Positions 9,722-19,404 of a DNA stretch of 64,000 nt are shown piece by piece (position 1 is the stretch's first letter; every line of letters starts with the position of its first letter). The stretch covers positions 1 to 64,000 of the forward strand of contig CACASB010000001.1 in assembly GCA_902535155.1 (NCBI GenBank), read 5' to 3'. The position numbers and the translations under genes were made by a program. The notes under the pieces are model-generated. The model was not told where the DNA came from. It was given only the letters and a program-made list of their open reading frames with translations, and made no database searches. The DNA comes from an uncultured Pelagibacteraceae bacterium (GTDB taxonomy: Bacteria; Pseudomonadota; Alphaproteobacteria; Pelagibacterales; Pelagibacteraceae).

Positions 9722-11644
9722 ATGAGCAAAGTAATTGGAATAGATTTAGGAACAACAAACTCTTGTGTAGCGATTATGGATGGTACACAAGCTAAAGTTT
9801 TAGAAAACGCTGAGGGAGCGAGAACTACTCCTTCTGTCGTTGCATTTACTGAAAATGATGAAAAATTAATAGGACAACCAGCTAAAAGACAAGCAGTAAC
9901 CAATCCTGAAAATACTGTTTTCGCTGTTAAGAGATTAATTGGAAGAAACTTTGATGATCCATCAGTTAAAAAAGATATAGAAACTTCACCATTTAATATT
10001 GTGAATTCAGATAAAGGAGACGCGTGGATAGAAGCAAAAGGTAATAAATATTCTCCTTCTCAAATTTCCGCTTTTATTCTTCAAAAAATGAAAGAGACTG
10101 CAGAAAAATATTTAGGCCAAGAAGTAAAAAAAGCTGTCATTACTGTACCAGCCTATTTTAACGATGCACAAAGGCAAGCAACTAAAGACGCTGGAAAAAT
10201 TGCAGGTTTAGAAGTCTTAAGAATTATTAATGAACCTACAGCAGCATCTCTTGCTTATGGATTAGATAAAAAAACTAACAAAAAAATCGCGGTTTATGAT
10301 TTAGGTGGTGGAACATTTGATGTTTCAATACTTGAATTAGGTGATGGTGTATTTGAAGTTAAATCTACAAATGGTGATACTTTTTTAGGAGGTGAGGACT
10401 TCGATAATACAATTGTTGAGTATTTATTAGCGGAGTTTAAGAAAGATAGTGGTATAGATTTAAAATCTGATAAACTTGCACTTCAAAGACTGAAGGAAGC
10501 TGCAGAAAAAGCTAAAATTGAACTTTCTTCAGCAGCACAAACAGAGATAAATCTTCCTTTTATTACAGCAGACAAAACTGGTCCTAAGCATATAAACTTA
10601 AAAATGACTAGAGCAAAACTTGAAGCTTTGGTTGAAGATTTAATTAAAAGGACTATGCCACCATGTGAAACAGCTCTTAAAGATGCTGGTCTTTCAGCGG
10701 GTGAAATTGATGAGATAGTCCTAGTTGGTGGTATGACTAGAATGCCAAAAATTATAGAAGAGGTTAAAAACTTTTTCGGCAAAGAACCTAATAAATCTGT
10801 AAATCCTGATGAGGTTGTTGCCATGGGCGCAGCTATACAAGCTGGTGTATTACAAGGGGATGTAAAAGATGTTTTACTGTTAGACGTCACACCTTTGTCT
10901 CTTGGTATAGAAACACTAGGAGGAGTATCGACAAAATTGATTGATAAAAATACAACTATACCAACTAAAAAAAGCCAAGTATTTTCAACAGCTGAGGATA
11001 ATCAACCAGCTGTATCTATTAGAGTTCTTCAAGGTGAAAGAGAAATGGCCTCAGATAATAAAGTTCTAGGTAATTTTGAATTAGTTGGAATTGCTCCAGC
11101 TCCAAGAGGGGTGCCCCAGATTGAAGTCGCATTTGACATTGATGCTAACGGTATAGTCAATGTATCTGCAAAAGATAAAGGAACTGGTAAAGAGCAAAAA
11201 ATTCAAATTCAAGCATCGGGAGGCTTAAGTGAAGAAGAAATTAATAAAATGGTTAAAGAAGCAGAAGCCAATAAAGATGCTGACAAGAAAAAAAGGGAAG
11301 CAGTGGATGCAAGAAATCAAGCAGATACTTTATTACATTCAACTGAAAAAAATCTAAAAGAGCACGGCAGTAAGGTTTCTGAAACAGACAAAAAAGCAAT
11401 TGAAACCGCATGTTCAGATTTAAGAAACTCTCTGAAAGGTACTGATGTTGAGGATCTTAAAAAGAAAACACAAGATTTAGTCCAGGCATCTATGAAATTG
11501 GGTGAGGCTATCTATAAGTCACAACAAAGCGCTAAACCAGAAGATGGTGCAAAAGATAAAAAAGAAGAAGGAAAAAAAGACGATAACGTTGTTGACGCAG
11601 ACTATGAGGAAGTAAAAGACGAAAATAAAGAAAAAAGTGCCTAA
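9722..11644 (+). CDS. dnaK: Molecular chaperone DnaK
   Basis: [17 protein letters not shown], full Hsp70 length and motifs. Confidence 0.99.
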   Translation: MSKVIGIDLGTTNSCVAIMDGTQAKVLENAEGARTTPSVVAFTENDEKLIGQPAKRQAVTNPENTVFAVKRLIGRNFDDPSVKKDIETSPFNIVNSDKGDAWIEAKGNKYSPSQISAFILQKMKETAEKYLGQEVKKAVITVPAYFNDAQRQATKDAGKIAGLEVLRIINEPTAASLAYGLDKKTNKKIAVYDLGGGTFDVSILELGDGVFEVKSTNGDTFLGGEDFDNTIVEYLLAEFKKDSGIDLKSDKLALQRLKEAAEKAKIELSSAAQTEINLPFITADKTGPKHINLKMTRAKLEALVEDLIKRTMPPCETALKDAGLSAGEIDEIVLVGGMTRMPKIIEEVKNFFGKEPNKSVNPDEVVAMGAAIQAGVLQGDVKDVLLLDVTPLSLGIETLGGVSTKLIDKNTTIPTKKSQVFSTAEDNQPAVSIRVLQGEREMASDNKVLGNFELVGIAPAPRGVPQIEVAFDIDANGIVNVSAKDKGTGKEQKIQIQASGGLSEEEINKMVKEAEANKDADKKKREAVDARNQADTLLHSTEKNLKEHGSKVSETDKKAIETACSDLRNSLKGTDVEDLKKKTQDLVQASMKLGEAIYKSQQSAKPEDGAKDKKEEGKKDDNVVDADYEEVKDENKEKSA

Positions 11645-11671
11645 TAGCTAACAATTGTTTGTCTAATAGTT

Positions 11672-12796
11672 ATGGCAAAAAGAGATTATTACGAAGTCTT
11701 AGGTGTAAATAAATCAGCATCATCAGATCAAATCAAAGCAGCTTACAGAAAACTTGCTGTAAAACATCACCCAGATAAAAACAAAGGAGATAAAGCTTCT
11801 GAAGAAAAGTTTAAAGAAGCATCAGAGGCATATCACATTTTATCGAATACAGAGAGAAAACAAAATTATGACAATTTTGGACATGCTGCATTTGAAAATG
11901 GAGGTGGTGGTGGTGGAGGTTTTGGCAACTTCGATTTTTCTAATCACTTCTCAGACATATTTGAAGATTTTTTTGGTGATTTTGGTGGAGGAGGAAGGAG
12001 AAGTAGAAAATCAAATTTTAGAGGATCTGATTTAAGATATGATCTATCTATTTCACTTGAAGAAGCTTATACAGGAAAAAAACAAGATATAAAATTCTCA
12101 ACTTCTGAAAAATGTCAGATTTGTAATGGTAGCGGTTCTAAGCCAGGAACAAGTGTTGGTTCGTGCACAATGTGTGGTGGTAGAGGTCAAATAAGATCAA
12201 GCCAGGGTTTTTTTACAGTACAACAAACATGTCCTCAGTGCTCTGGTACAGGAGAACAAATTACTAATCCTTGTGATGCTTGTGGTGGACAAGGAAAAAA
12301 ACAAGCTTCAAAAAGATTATCGGTAACTATACCTAAAGGTGTGGATGATGGAACAAGAATCAGGTTAGCTGGAAAAGGTGAGGCAGGTTCAAGGGGCGCA
12401 TCAAGTGGAGATTTATATCTTTTTATAAATGTTCATACACACGATTTATTTAAAAGAAGTGAGGAAAATTTATTTTTTGAATGTCCAATATCTATTGCTG
12501 ATGCGGCGCTAGGAGCATCTATAGAAATACCAACTATAGATGGGGGAAAAGCAAAAATTAAAATCCCCTCTGGAACTCAAAGCGGTAAACAATTTCGTCT
12601 AAGAGGAAAAGGCATGCCTTTAATGAGGAATGGTGGAGTTGGTGATTTATATGTACAAGTAAACACAGAAGTCCCTATTAATCTTAATAGAGAACAAAAA
12701 GAACTTCTTGAAAAATTTAGAGAAATCGAAAACGAGAAGTCTAACCCGAGTATTAAGAAGTTTTTTCAAAAAGCAAAAAACTTCTGGAAAAATTGA
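11672..12796 (+). CDS. dnaJ: Chaperone DnaJ
   Basis: J domain HHPDKN, G/F-rich region, four CxxCxGxG motifs. Confidence 0.99.
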   Translation: MAKRDYYEVLGVNKSASSDQIKAAYRKLAVKHHPDKNKGDKASEEKFKEASEAYHILSNTERKQNYDNFGHAAFENGGGGGGGFGNFDFSNHFSDIFEDFFGDFGGGGRRSRKSNFRGSDLRYDLSISLEEAYTGKKQDIKFSTSEKCQICNGSGSKPGTSVGSCTMCGGRGQIRSSQGFFTVQQTCPQCSGTGEQITNPCDACGGQGKKQASKRLSVTIPKGVDDGTRIRLAGKGEAGSRGASSGDLYLFINVHTHDLFKRSEENLFFECPISIADAALGASIEIPTIDGGKAKIKIPSGTQSGKQFRLRGKGMPLMRNGGVGDLYVQVNTEVPINLNREQKELLEKFREIENEKSNPSIKKFFQKAKNFWKN

Positions 12797-12810
12797 TTTA
12801 ACTTAATTTT

Positions 12811-12978
12811 ATGAATCTTGAGGTAATTGTACCAATAATAGCTTTGATAGGCGTGCTCGCGCTAGTTCTACCAGGCTTCATTCAAACTAATTATAACTTA
12901 AAGATATTAGTTAAGAATCTCTCAGTATGGATTATAGTGATAGCTATAATATTAATATTTATATATTTTATATTATAA
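12811..12978 (+). CDS. Small hydrophobic membrane protein, 55 aa (not in ORF track)
   Basis: ATG..TAA, MNLEVIVPIIALIGVLALVLPGFIQTNYNLKILVKNLSVWIIVIAIILIFIYFIL; two hydrophobic segments, 14 nt after dnaJ. Confidence 0.6.
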   Translation: MNLEVIVPIIALIGVLALVLPGFIQTNYNLKILVKNLSVWIIVIAIILIFIYFIL

Positions 12979-12985
12979 ATAATAA

Positions 12986-13165
12986 TTAATTATTTTCTGT
13001 GCAGATATCTTTTATAACTGGAACACTTGAGCAGTCACCACATTTAGTTACTTGAACTAAACATCCACTATCAAGCAATTTTACATCAACAACTCTATCA
13101 CATTTAGAGCATACTGATGAAATAGTTAATCCACATTTTTTACAACTAAATTTTTGTGTTTGCAT
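12986..13165 (-). CDS. Small Cys-rich zinc-ribbon-like protein, 59 aa (not in ORF track)
   Basis: MQTQKFSCKKCGLTISSVCSKCDRVVDVKLLDSGCLVQVTKCGDCSSVPVIKDICTENN; three CxxC motifs, eight Cys. Confidence 0.7.
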   Translation of the reverse strand: MQTQKFSCKKCGLTISSVCSKCDRVVDVKLLDSGCLVQVTKCGDCSSVPVIKDICTENN

Positions 13166-13210
13166 ATCTTAAAATAGGAAATTAAAAAAATTATTCAAGA
13201 AATAACGTAT

Positions 13211-13229
13211 AATATTGATTATCATTATC
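13211..13229. promoter_or_regulatory. Fur-box-like operator 1
   Basis: AATATTGATTATCATTATC matches GATAATGATAATCATTATC at 16/19. Confidence 0.6.
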
Positions 13230-13270
13230 ACAAAAAAACCAATTAAAAACATCTCTTTAAAAAAATCTTT

Positions 13271-13289
13271 ATGAATGATAATCATTATC
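13271..13289. promoter_or_regulatory. Fur-box-like operator 2
   Basis: ATGAATGATAATCATTATC matches GATAATGATAATCATTATC at 16/19 (16 contiguous). Confidence 0.65.
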
Positions 13290-13303
13290 AACAAAATCTT
13301 TAT

Positions 13304-14077
13304 ATGAAAATAAATTTAACTATCACAGGCTGCATGGGAAGAATGGGACAACAGCTTATTAAGTCCTCAAATAAAAATAAAAACTTTAAGTTAGTTTCGC
13401 TTACAGAAAACTTTAAGATTAATAAAAAGATAAATAATATTTTGCCCGAATTTAATAATGTTAATTCGTTCAAAAAAACTAATGTAATAATAGATTTTAC
13501 TATTCCTAAATGTACTCTAGAAGTTCTTAAAATTGCCTCTAAATTGAGAAAAAGGGTTGTTATAGGCACAACTGGTTTTACTAAAAATCAGGAAAATCTA
13601 ATAAAAAAATATTCTAAAACAATTCCAATACTTAAAGCTGGGAATATGAGCTTGGGCATTAACTTATTAATGTATCTGACTGAAATCACTTCTAAATCTC
13701 TTGGAGATAATTTCTTAAGCAAGGTTTTTGAAGTTCACCATAAGCACAAAAAAGATCATCCGTCTGGCACAGCTTTAATGCTGGGAAAAGGAATAGCTGT
13801 TGGAAAAAACAAGAACCTTAGTGATTTAATTGGAAAAAAATATCTTAATAAAAAATTTTTTCCTTATGGAAAAAAAATAAATTTTAATTCTATGAGAAAA
13901 GGTGAAGTAGTTGGTGAACATGAGGTAAAATTTTCTAGTGGTAAAGAAATTATAACTTTGAATCATGAAGCATTTGATAGAGCTTTATATTCTGAAGGTG
14001 CTCTGACCGCAGCAAAATGGTTGATGAACAAAAAGTCAGGACTTTACTCAATGAGAGATGTATTGAACTTTAAATGA
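13304..14077 (+). CDS. dapB: 4-hydroxy-tetrahydrodipicolinate reductase
   Basis: MKINLTITGCMGRMGQ; EVHHKHKKDHPSGTAL. ORF-track start 13271 lies in a Fur-box-like palindrome, so the in-frame ATG at 13304 is preferred. Confidence 0.94.
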   Translation: MKINLTITGCMGRMGQQLIKSSNKNKNFKLVSLTENFKINKKINNILPEFNNVNSFKKTNVIIDFTIPKCTLEVLKIASKLRKRVVIGTTGFTKNQENLIKKYSKTIPILKAGNMSLGINLLMYLTEITSKSLGDNFLSKVFEVHHKHKKDHPSGTALMLGKGIAVGKNKNLSDLIGKKYLNKKFFPYGKKINFNSMRKGEVVGEHEVKFSSGKEIITLNHEAFDRALYSEGALTAAKWLMNKKSGLYSMRDVLNFK

Positions 14078-14742
14078 GTTCAAAAAATGCCGATAAAATC
14101 AAAAGAGCTAAGATAGTACTAAAGATACTTGATAAGACTTATCCAAGTATTAGTGTTCCACTTAAAAGTAGAAATGTATTTACCTTATTAATTTCTGTAC
14201 TTTTATCTGCACAATGCACAGACGTAAATGTTAATAATGTAACAAAAAGCATTTACCCAAGATATTACAAACCAATTCATTTTGTAAAACTTGGAAGAAA
14301 AAAAATTGAGAAGTTAATAAGAAGAATAGGAATATTTAGAATTAAAGCAAAAAGTATTTTTTACTTGTCTAAAACTTTAGTAACAAAATATAATAGTAAA
14401 GTTCCATGTACCTTCGAACAATTAGAGGAACTGCCAGGAGTAGGTCATAAAACTGCGAGTGTGGTTATGTCTCAAGGTTTTGGATACCCTGCTTTCCCAG
14501 TAGATACTCATATTCATCGGCTTGCTCAAAGATGGGGGTTAACGAATGGTAAAAATGTTGTTCAAACTGAAGAAGACTTGAAGAGTTTATTTCCAAAAAA
14601 ATATTGGAACAAACTTCATTTACAGATTATTTTTTACGGTCGAGAATATTGTAAAGCTCGTGATTGTTACGGTATTTCTTGTAAAATTTGTACGAGTTGT
14701 TATCCTAATAGAAAAAAACCAATTAAAACTAAAAAGGCTTAG
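14074..14742 (+). CDS. nth: Endonuclease III
   Basis: LLSAQCTDVNVNNVT, LPGVGHKTASVV HhH, C-terminal 4Fe-4S Cys cluster; ATGA overlap with dapB. Confidence 0.95.
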   Translation: MSSKNADKIKRAKIVLKILDKTYPSISVPLKSRNVFTLLISVLLSAQCTDVNVNNVTKSIYPRYYKPIHFVKLGRKKIEKLIRRIGIFRIKAKSIFYLSKTLVTKYNSKVPCTFEQLEELPGVGHKTASVVMSQGFGYPAFPVDTHIHRLAQRWGLTNGKNVVQTEEDLKSLFPKKYWNKLHLQIIFYGREYCKARDCYGISCKICTSCYPNRKKPIKTKKA

Positions 14743-14743
14743 C

Positions 14744-15673
14744 ATGAAAATATTAGGTATAGGTAATGCAATTGTAGATGTGATTTGCAAAGTTGAAGAT
14801 GATTTTATCCAAAAAAATGGTCTTACGAAAAGCACTATGAAACTTATTTTCGAAGAAAAAGAATTTAAGCAACTACTATCTAATCTAAAAATCGAAAAAA
14901 CTGTTTCTGGTGGATCTGTTGCAAATTCTATAGTTGGTCTCTCTCAACTCAAAAACGAAGTTGGTTTTATTGGTAAAGTGAGTGATGATGAATTAGGTGG
15001 AAAATATGAGGAAGGATTAAAAGAAGAAAACGTTCAATACTTTTACTCGAAAAAAAAGGAAGAACTACCAACAGGTACTTGTTTAATTTTAGTAACCCCA
15101 GACTCTGAGAGAACAATGTGTACGTTCCTCGGGACAGCAGGTAAAATTAATGAAAATGATGTTGATACAGATGCCATAAAAAAAAGCGAGATCATTCTCC
15201 TAGAGGGATATTTATGGGACGAAGGAGATCCTAAAAAAGCTTTTGATAAAGCAATAATTAATGCAAATAAAGTTGCAATGTCTTTATCAGATCAATTTTG
15301 TGTTGATAGACACAAGTCTCATTTTTTAAATTTAGTCAAAAATAAATTAGATATAACATTTGCTAATGAACAAGAGATTATGTCTTTAACTGATGCTAAA
15401 AATTTTGATGAAGTAATCAATTTTGCAAAAGGTCTTAAAAAACTATTGGTTATCACAAGAGGTGAAAAAGGTGCAATTTCAATTAATGGTGATGAAATTA
15501 CAGAGTGTGGTATTCAAAAGAATCTTAAAATAGTTGATCTTACTGGTGCTGGAGATTTATTCGCTGCAGGATTTTTACATGGTCATGTAAACGGTCTATC
15601 CCAAAAAGAATGCTTGGAAAAAGGAACTGAAATGTCCTCTAAAGTCATTCAACAAATTGGTGCAAGAATATAA
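14744..15673 (+). CDS. PfkB-family (adenosine/ribokinase-like) sugar kinase
   Basis: GNAIVDV..., DLTGAGDLFAAGFLHG; start refined to 14744 (MKILGIGNAIVDV). Confidence 0.9.
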   Translation: MKILGIGNAIVDVICKVEDDFIQKNGLTKSTMKLIFEEKEFKQLLSNLKIEKTVSGGSVANSIVGLSQLKNEVGFIGKVSDDELGGKYEEGLKEENVQYFYSKKKEELPTGTCLILVTPDSERTMCTFLGTAGKINENDVDTDAIKKSEIILLEGYLWDEGDPKKAFDKAIINANKVAMSLSDQFCVDRHKSHFLNLVKNKLDITFANEQEIMSLTDAKNFDEVINFAKGLKKLLVITRGEKGAISINGDEITECGIQKNLKIVDLTGAGDLFAAGFLHGHVNGLSQKECLEKGTEMSSKVIQQIGARI

Positions 15674-15685
15674 TAATTAGTTTTA

Positions 15686-16657
15686 ATGATTGATTTTGCT
15701 GTAATAGGATCAGGAATATCAGGGGCTACAATATCTAATAAATTGAATAAGAAATACTCCATAAAGGTTTTTGAAAAAGCAAAAGGAGTTGGTGGGAGGA
15801 GTTCTTTTAAAAGATTTAAAAACAAGATAGGTTTTGATCATGGTCTTCAATATTTATCTCCAAGATCTAAAGAGTTTAAATCTTTTACGAAAAAACTTAT
15901 TAAAAAAAGAATTATTAAGCTTTGGAGAGGTAATCATGAATTTTTAAATAAAAGGGTAAAAAGAGACAAAAAACACGTCAAATTAATTGGGGTAAGAGGT
16001 AATAATGATATTAGTAAACATTTATTAAAAAAAATTAATTGTAAATTTCAATCAGAATTATCAGAAATAAAAAGACAAAAAAATTGTTGGCTTCTTAAAT
16101 TCAAAGATAATAGTAGCGCTTACACAAAGAACTTAATTATTACTGCTCCATTTCCGCAAGTAAAAAAGTTAACATCTAAGTTCGTGAAAACAAAACTTTT
16201 TAAAAACAAAGTAAAAATGAATTCAAGCCTTACAGTATTATTGATGACAAACAAAACCAGAAGTAATGTTAGTAGTTTTTTTACTAATGATAATATTTTA
16301 GGATGGGTTTCAAATGAGAATTCAAAGAGAAGGTTTAAATATAACAGAGACTTATGGGTTCTCCAAAGTACGTATGAATATGGTAGGAAACATACTGATA
16401 ATTATAGAAATAAAACAAAATACTACACTAACGTTTTAATCGATAGATTCAAAAAATTAACCAGTTTAAAAATAAAAAAAATATACTTCACACATATCCA
16501 CGGTTGGAAATATTCATCTAATTCAAAACCTTTAAAATTACAAAGTTACTGGAATAAAAAAATTGGTTTAGGAATTTGTGCTGATTGGTTTGGTGGTCCT
16601 AGACTTGAGAATGGATGGTTGAGCGCTAATAATTTGTATAAGAAAATTATCAAATAG
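15686..16657 (+). CDS. FAD-dependent oxidoreductase (amine oxidase/renalase-like)
   Basis: AVIGSGISGATISNKL, GVGGRSS, GICADWFGGPRLENGWLSANNL. Confidence 0.85.
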   Translation: MIDFAVIGSGISGATISNKLNKKYSIKVFEKAKGVGGRSSFKRFKNKIGFDHGLQYLSPRSKEFKSFTKKLIKKRIIKLWRGNHEFLNKRVKRDKKHVKLIGVRGNNDISKHLLKKINCKFQSELSEIKRQKNCWLLKFKDNSSAYTKNLIITAPFPQVKKLTSKFVKTKLFKNKVKMNSSLTVLLMTNKTRSNVSSFFTNDNILGWVSNENSKRRFKYNRDLWVLQSTYEYGRKHTDNYRNKTKYYTNVLIDRFKKLTSLKIKKIYFTHIHGWKYSSNSKPLKLQSYWNKKIGLGICADWFGGPRLENGWLSANNLYKKIIK

Positions 16658-16670
16658 ATTTTATATAAAT

Positions 16671-17357
16671 TTATTTAACAGTAAAAAAGGCATCCATTAA
16701 TAATAACTTTTGGTCTTTGTATTTGATTTTTGAAATTGAAATTAAATTATAGTTAAACTTCTTTAAGTAAGTTAAAACATCATAAAAATTTGGTTTAACT
16801 TTTTTATACCTCTCTACAAATGAGAGTTCTATTTTTATTAATCTTATATTTTTATTTTTTAAATTTTTTTCCATACCTTTTAAAACATTCATTTCTTCAC
16901 CTTGAACATCTATTTTGCAAAAATTGATAATTTGATTATTATTAAAAATCCTATCGAACTTTTCTGTTTTTACCTTAAATTTTTTTTTTAATTTTTTTAT
17001 AGATTGATACAAGTCGTTTTGCTCATACAAACTTGATTGTGATGAAATATCATATTGATAAAAAATCTTATTTTTATTTGAATTAGATAAAGCCAAATTA
17101 TAAGTATTCAAGTTAAAGTGAGAATACTTTTTTTTTAAATCTTCACTGAGACTTTTAATTGGCTCAAAACAAATTACTTTTTTAAAAGAAATAAAATTGG
17201 TCAAGAAGTCTAAATAACTTCCTTCGTTTGTTCCAACATCTACATACAAAATCTTTTTTTTTTTAAAAAAGGAATTAATTAATTTTTTTTCATCATTTAT
17301 TGATGAAAATAAATAAGATATGGCATCATCTAATTTTTGATAGTATTTAAGTAACAT
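16671..17357 (-). CDS. FkbM-family methyltransferase
   Basis: ILYVDVGTNEGSYLDFL, CFEPIKSL, KIDVQGEEMNVLKG. Confidence 0.85.
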   Translation of the reverse strand: MLLKYYQKLDDAISYLFSSINDEKKLINSFFKKKKILYVDVGTNEGSYLDFLTNFISFKKVICFEPIKSLSEDLKKKYSHFNLNTYNLALSNSNKNKIFYQYDISSQSSLYEQNDLYQSIKKLKKKFKVKTEKFDRIFNNNQIINFCKIDVQGEEMNVLKGMEKNLKNKNIRLIKIELSFVERYKKVKPNFYDVLTYLKKFNYNLISISKIKYKDQKLLLMDAFFTVK

Positions 17358-17384
17358 AATTGTATTATTTATTAATAAAAGATT

Positions 17385-18653
17385 ATGAATTTAGAGCTTA
17401 TAAAAAAAAATTACCATATCACAACTTTTATTTTACTCTATTTTAGCATTATTTTGGGTTTCATATTTGATGAAAATACAACTTCGGGACCTAAATTTGA
17501 TTTTTTTAATGTATTAAAACAATTATCTCTTTTTGAGGAAAATTTTAAATTTACTTTTCTAAATTATGATAAAATAGAAACTCCAACAAGGATATCACCA
17601 ATATTTATAATAATAATTTTCTATCTGAAGAAAATCTTTGTTGATTTGGATTTTGTGAGATTTGTTTTATTGAATATCATTCTTTTAAATCAGATTATAT
17701 TTTACAAATCTCTAAAAATAATTTTTTTCAAAAAACTTGGAATAAATAAAAAAATTCTTTTTCTAATTAGCTGTATAATATTTATTTCTCCGTCTTTGAG
17801 AGCAAATGCAATTTGGCCAGAAAGTGCAATGCTCGGTTTATTATTTTTCAATATATCGCTTTATTATTTTTTAAAGTTTAAAGAAAATAGAGAGAGGTTC
17901 CTTTTTTTTGGTTTAAATATTTTCTTTTTAGCTATCGCTGCTTATATAAGACCTAGTTTTGCTGTTTTTTCTATATTCTTTTTATTTTATCTAATTTTTA
18001 ATATTAAAAATTTTAAACAAGTAATTTTCGCAATATTGTTAAATCTTACGTTGGCGGCTCCAGCCTTTTATTATCTATTTTTTCTAGATGTTTTCTTTAT
18101 TAGTAGTGGTGTAGGGGGGAATGAATTAGATTTTAATTACTTGTCAAAAATACCAATAATTTTATCAATTGTCGTTTTTCATGCAATTCCTATTTTATAT
18201 TATAAAAGTTTTTTGATTAAAAATTTCGTTATTAGAGAAAATTACTCGATATTAATTTTTACTATAATTACTTCATTAATACTAATTTTAAATTTTAAAT
18301 ATAATATTAACTTTTCAGGCGGGGGGTTTTTTTTACACCTATCAAATTTTTTATTTGATAGTGATTATTTGTTTTTAACTTTAATAGTATTTTTTGTTTT
18401 TATCTCACTTAAAATAGTGAATTTAAATTTTAAATCAAATTTATTGATTTTTTTGATTTTAATTTTAATGGTTCCTCAATTTTCAATTTATCATAAGTAT
18501 TATGATCCTTTATTAATAATTCTTTTTTTTACAATATTTAATATCGGAATAAAAAAAGATTACTTTATTAAAAATAATTTTATAATCCTATATACGTTTA
18601 ATATTATTTATTTTATGATAACACTGGTTAACAGTTATTACCTAAATTATTAA
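17385..18653 (+). CDS. Polytopic membrane protein, possible GT-C-type glycosyltransferase
   Basis: About 10 or more hydrophobic segments; family call is tentative. Confidence 0.5.
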   Translation: MNLELIKKNYHITTFILLYFSIILGFIFDENTTSGPKFDFFNVLKQLSLFEENFKFTFLNYDKIETPTRISPIFIIIIFYLKKIFVDLDFVRFVLLNIILLNQIIFYKSLKIIFFKKLGINKKILFLISCIIFISPSLRANAIWPESAMLGLLFFNISLYYFLKFKENRERFLFFGLNIFFLAIAAYIRPSFAVFSIFFLFYLIFNIKNFKQVIFAILLNLTLAAPAFYYLFFLDVFFISSGVGGNELDFNYLSKIPIILSIVVFHAIPILYYKSFLIKNFVIRENYSILIFTIITSLILILNFKYNINFSGGGFFLHLSNFLFDSDYLFLTLIVFFVFISLKIVNLNFKSNLLIFLILILMVPQFSIYHKYYDPLLIILFFTIFNIGIKKDYFIKNNFIILYTFNIIYFMITLVNSYYLNY

Positions 18654-18658
18654 AAAAA

Positions 18659-18775
18659 ATGTCTAAAAGATATAGTGGTAAATCATTTAAGGATTCAAGT
18701 GTAATGAAAAAACCTAAGTTATCTTTTAAAGAAAAGAGAAGAATTAAAAAAGAAAAAAAGAAAAACAAAAATTGA
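18659..18775 (+). CDS. Lysine-rich 38-aa basic peptide (not in ORF track)
   Basis: ATG..TGA: MSKRYSGKSFKDSSVMKKPKLSFKEKRRIKKEKKKNKN; TTGA overlap with the next gene. Confidence 0.45.
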   Translation: MSKRYSGKSFKDSSVMKKPKLSFKEKRRIKKEKKKNKN

Positions 18776-19404
18776 TAAATAAACCAATAATTTTTTTTAA
18801 ATTAATTTTATTAAGTTTAATTTTAATTAGTTGTAGCGAAAATAATAAGTTAGAAAACGTTAATAAAATTTTATTGTTTGGAGATAGCTTAATGTCTGGG
18901 TATGGGTTAGAAGAAAATCAAGCTCTTTACTTAATACTAGAAAATGATTTAAAGGAGGCCGGATATAATATTAAAGTAATTAATGGTAGTGTTTCAGGGG
19001 ATACTTCTCAAGATGGTTTGGTTAGAATTGAAGAATATACTTTTAATGGTGAAATCGATTTGATTATTTTAGGATTGGGAGCAAATGATATGCTTAGAAG
19101 AATAAATCCAAATCAAACTGAGGACAATTTAAGAAAAATAATAGAAATTTTAAGAGACAAAAATATAAAGACAATTTTAGCAGGCATGAAGGCTCCTCTA
19201 TCAAATGGTTTAGGATATAAAAGAAAATTTGATAACATTTATCTTAAATTAGCAAAGGAATATGACTTAATCCTAATTCCTTTTTTATTAGACAAAGTAG
19301 CATTAAATCCAAAGCTTAACCAAAATGACGGTATTCACCCAAATTATGATGGTGCTAAAGTGATTTCAGAAACATTAAAAAAAAGTATAATTAATTTACA
19401 GTGA
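18772..19404 (+). CDS. SGNH/GDSL hydrolase (TesA/arylesterase-like) lipoprotein, TTG start
   Basis: LILISCSEN lipobox, LLFGDSLMSGYGL, GLGANDML, DGIHPNYDG. Confidence 0.9.
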   Translation: MINKPIIFFKLILLSLILISCSENNKLENVNKILLFGDSLMSGYGLEENQALYLILENDLKEAGYNIKVINGSVSGDTSQDGLVRIEEYTFNGEIDLIILGLGANDMLRRINPNQTEDNLRKIIEILRDKNIKTILAGMKAPLSNGLGYKRKFDNIYLKLAKEYDLILIPFLLDKVALNPKLNQNDGIHPNYDGAKVISETLKKSIINLQ

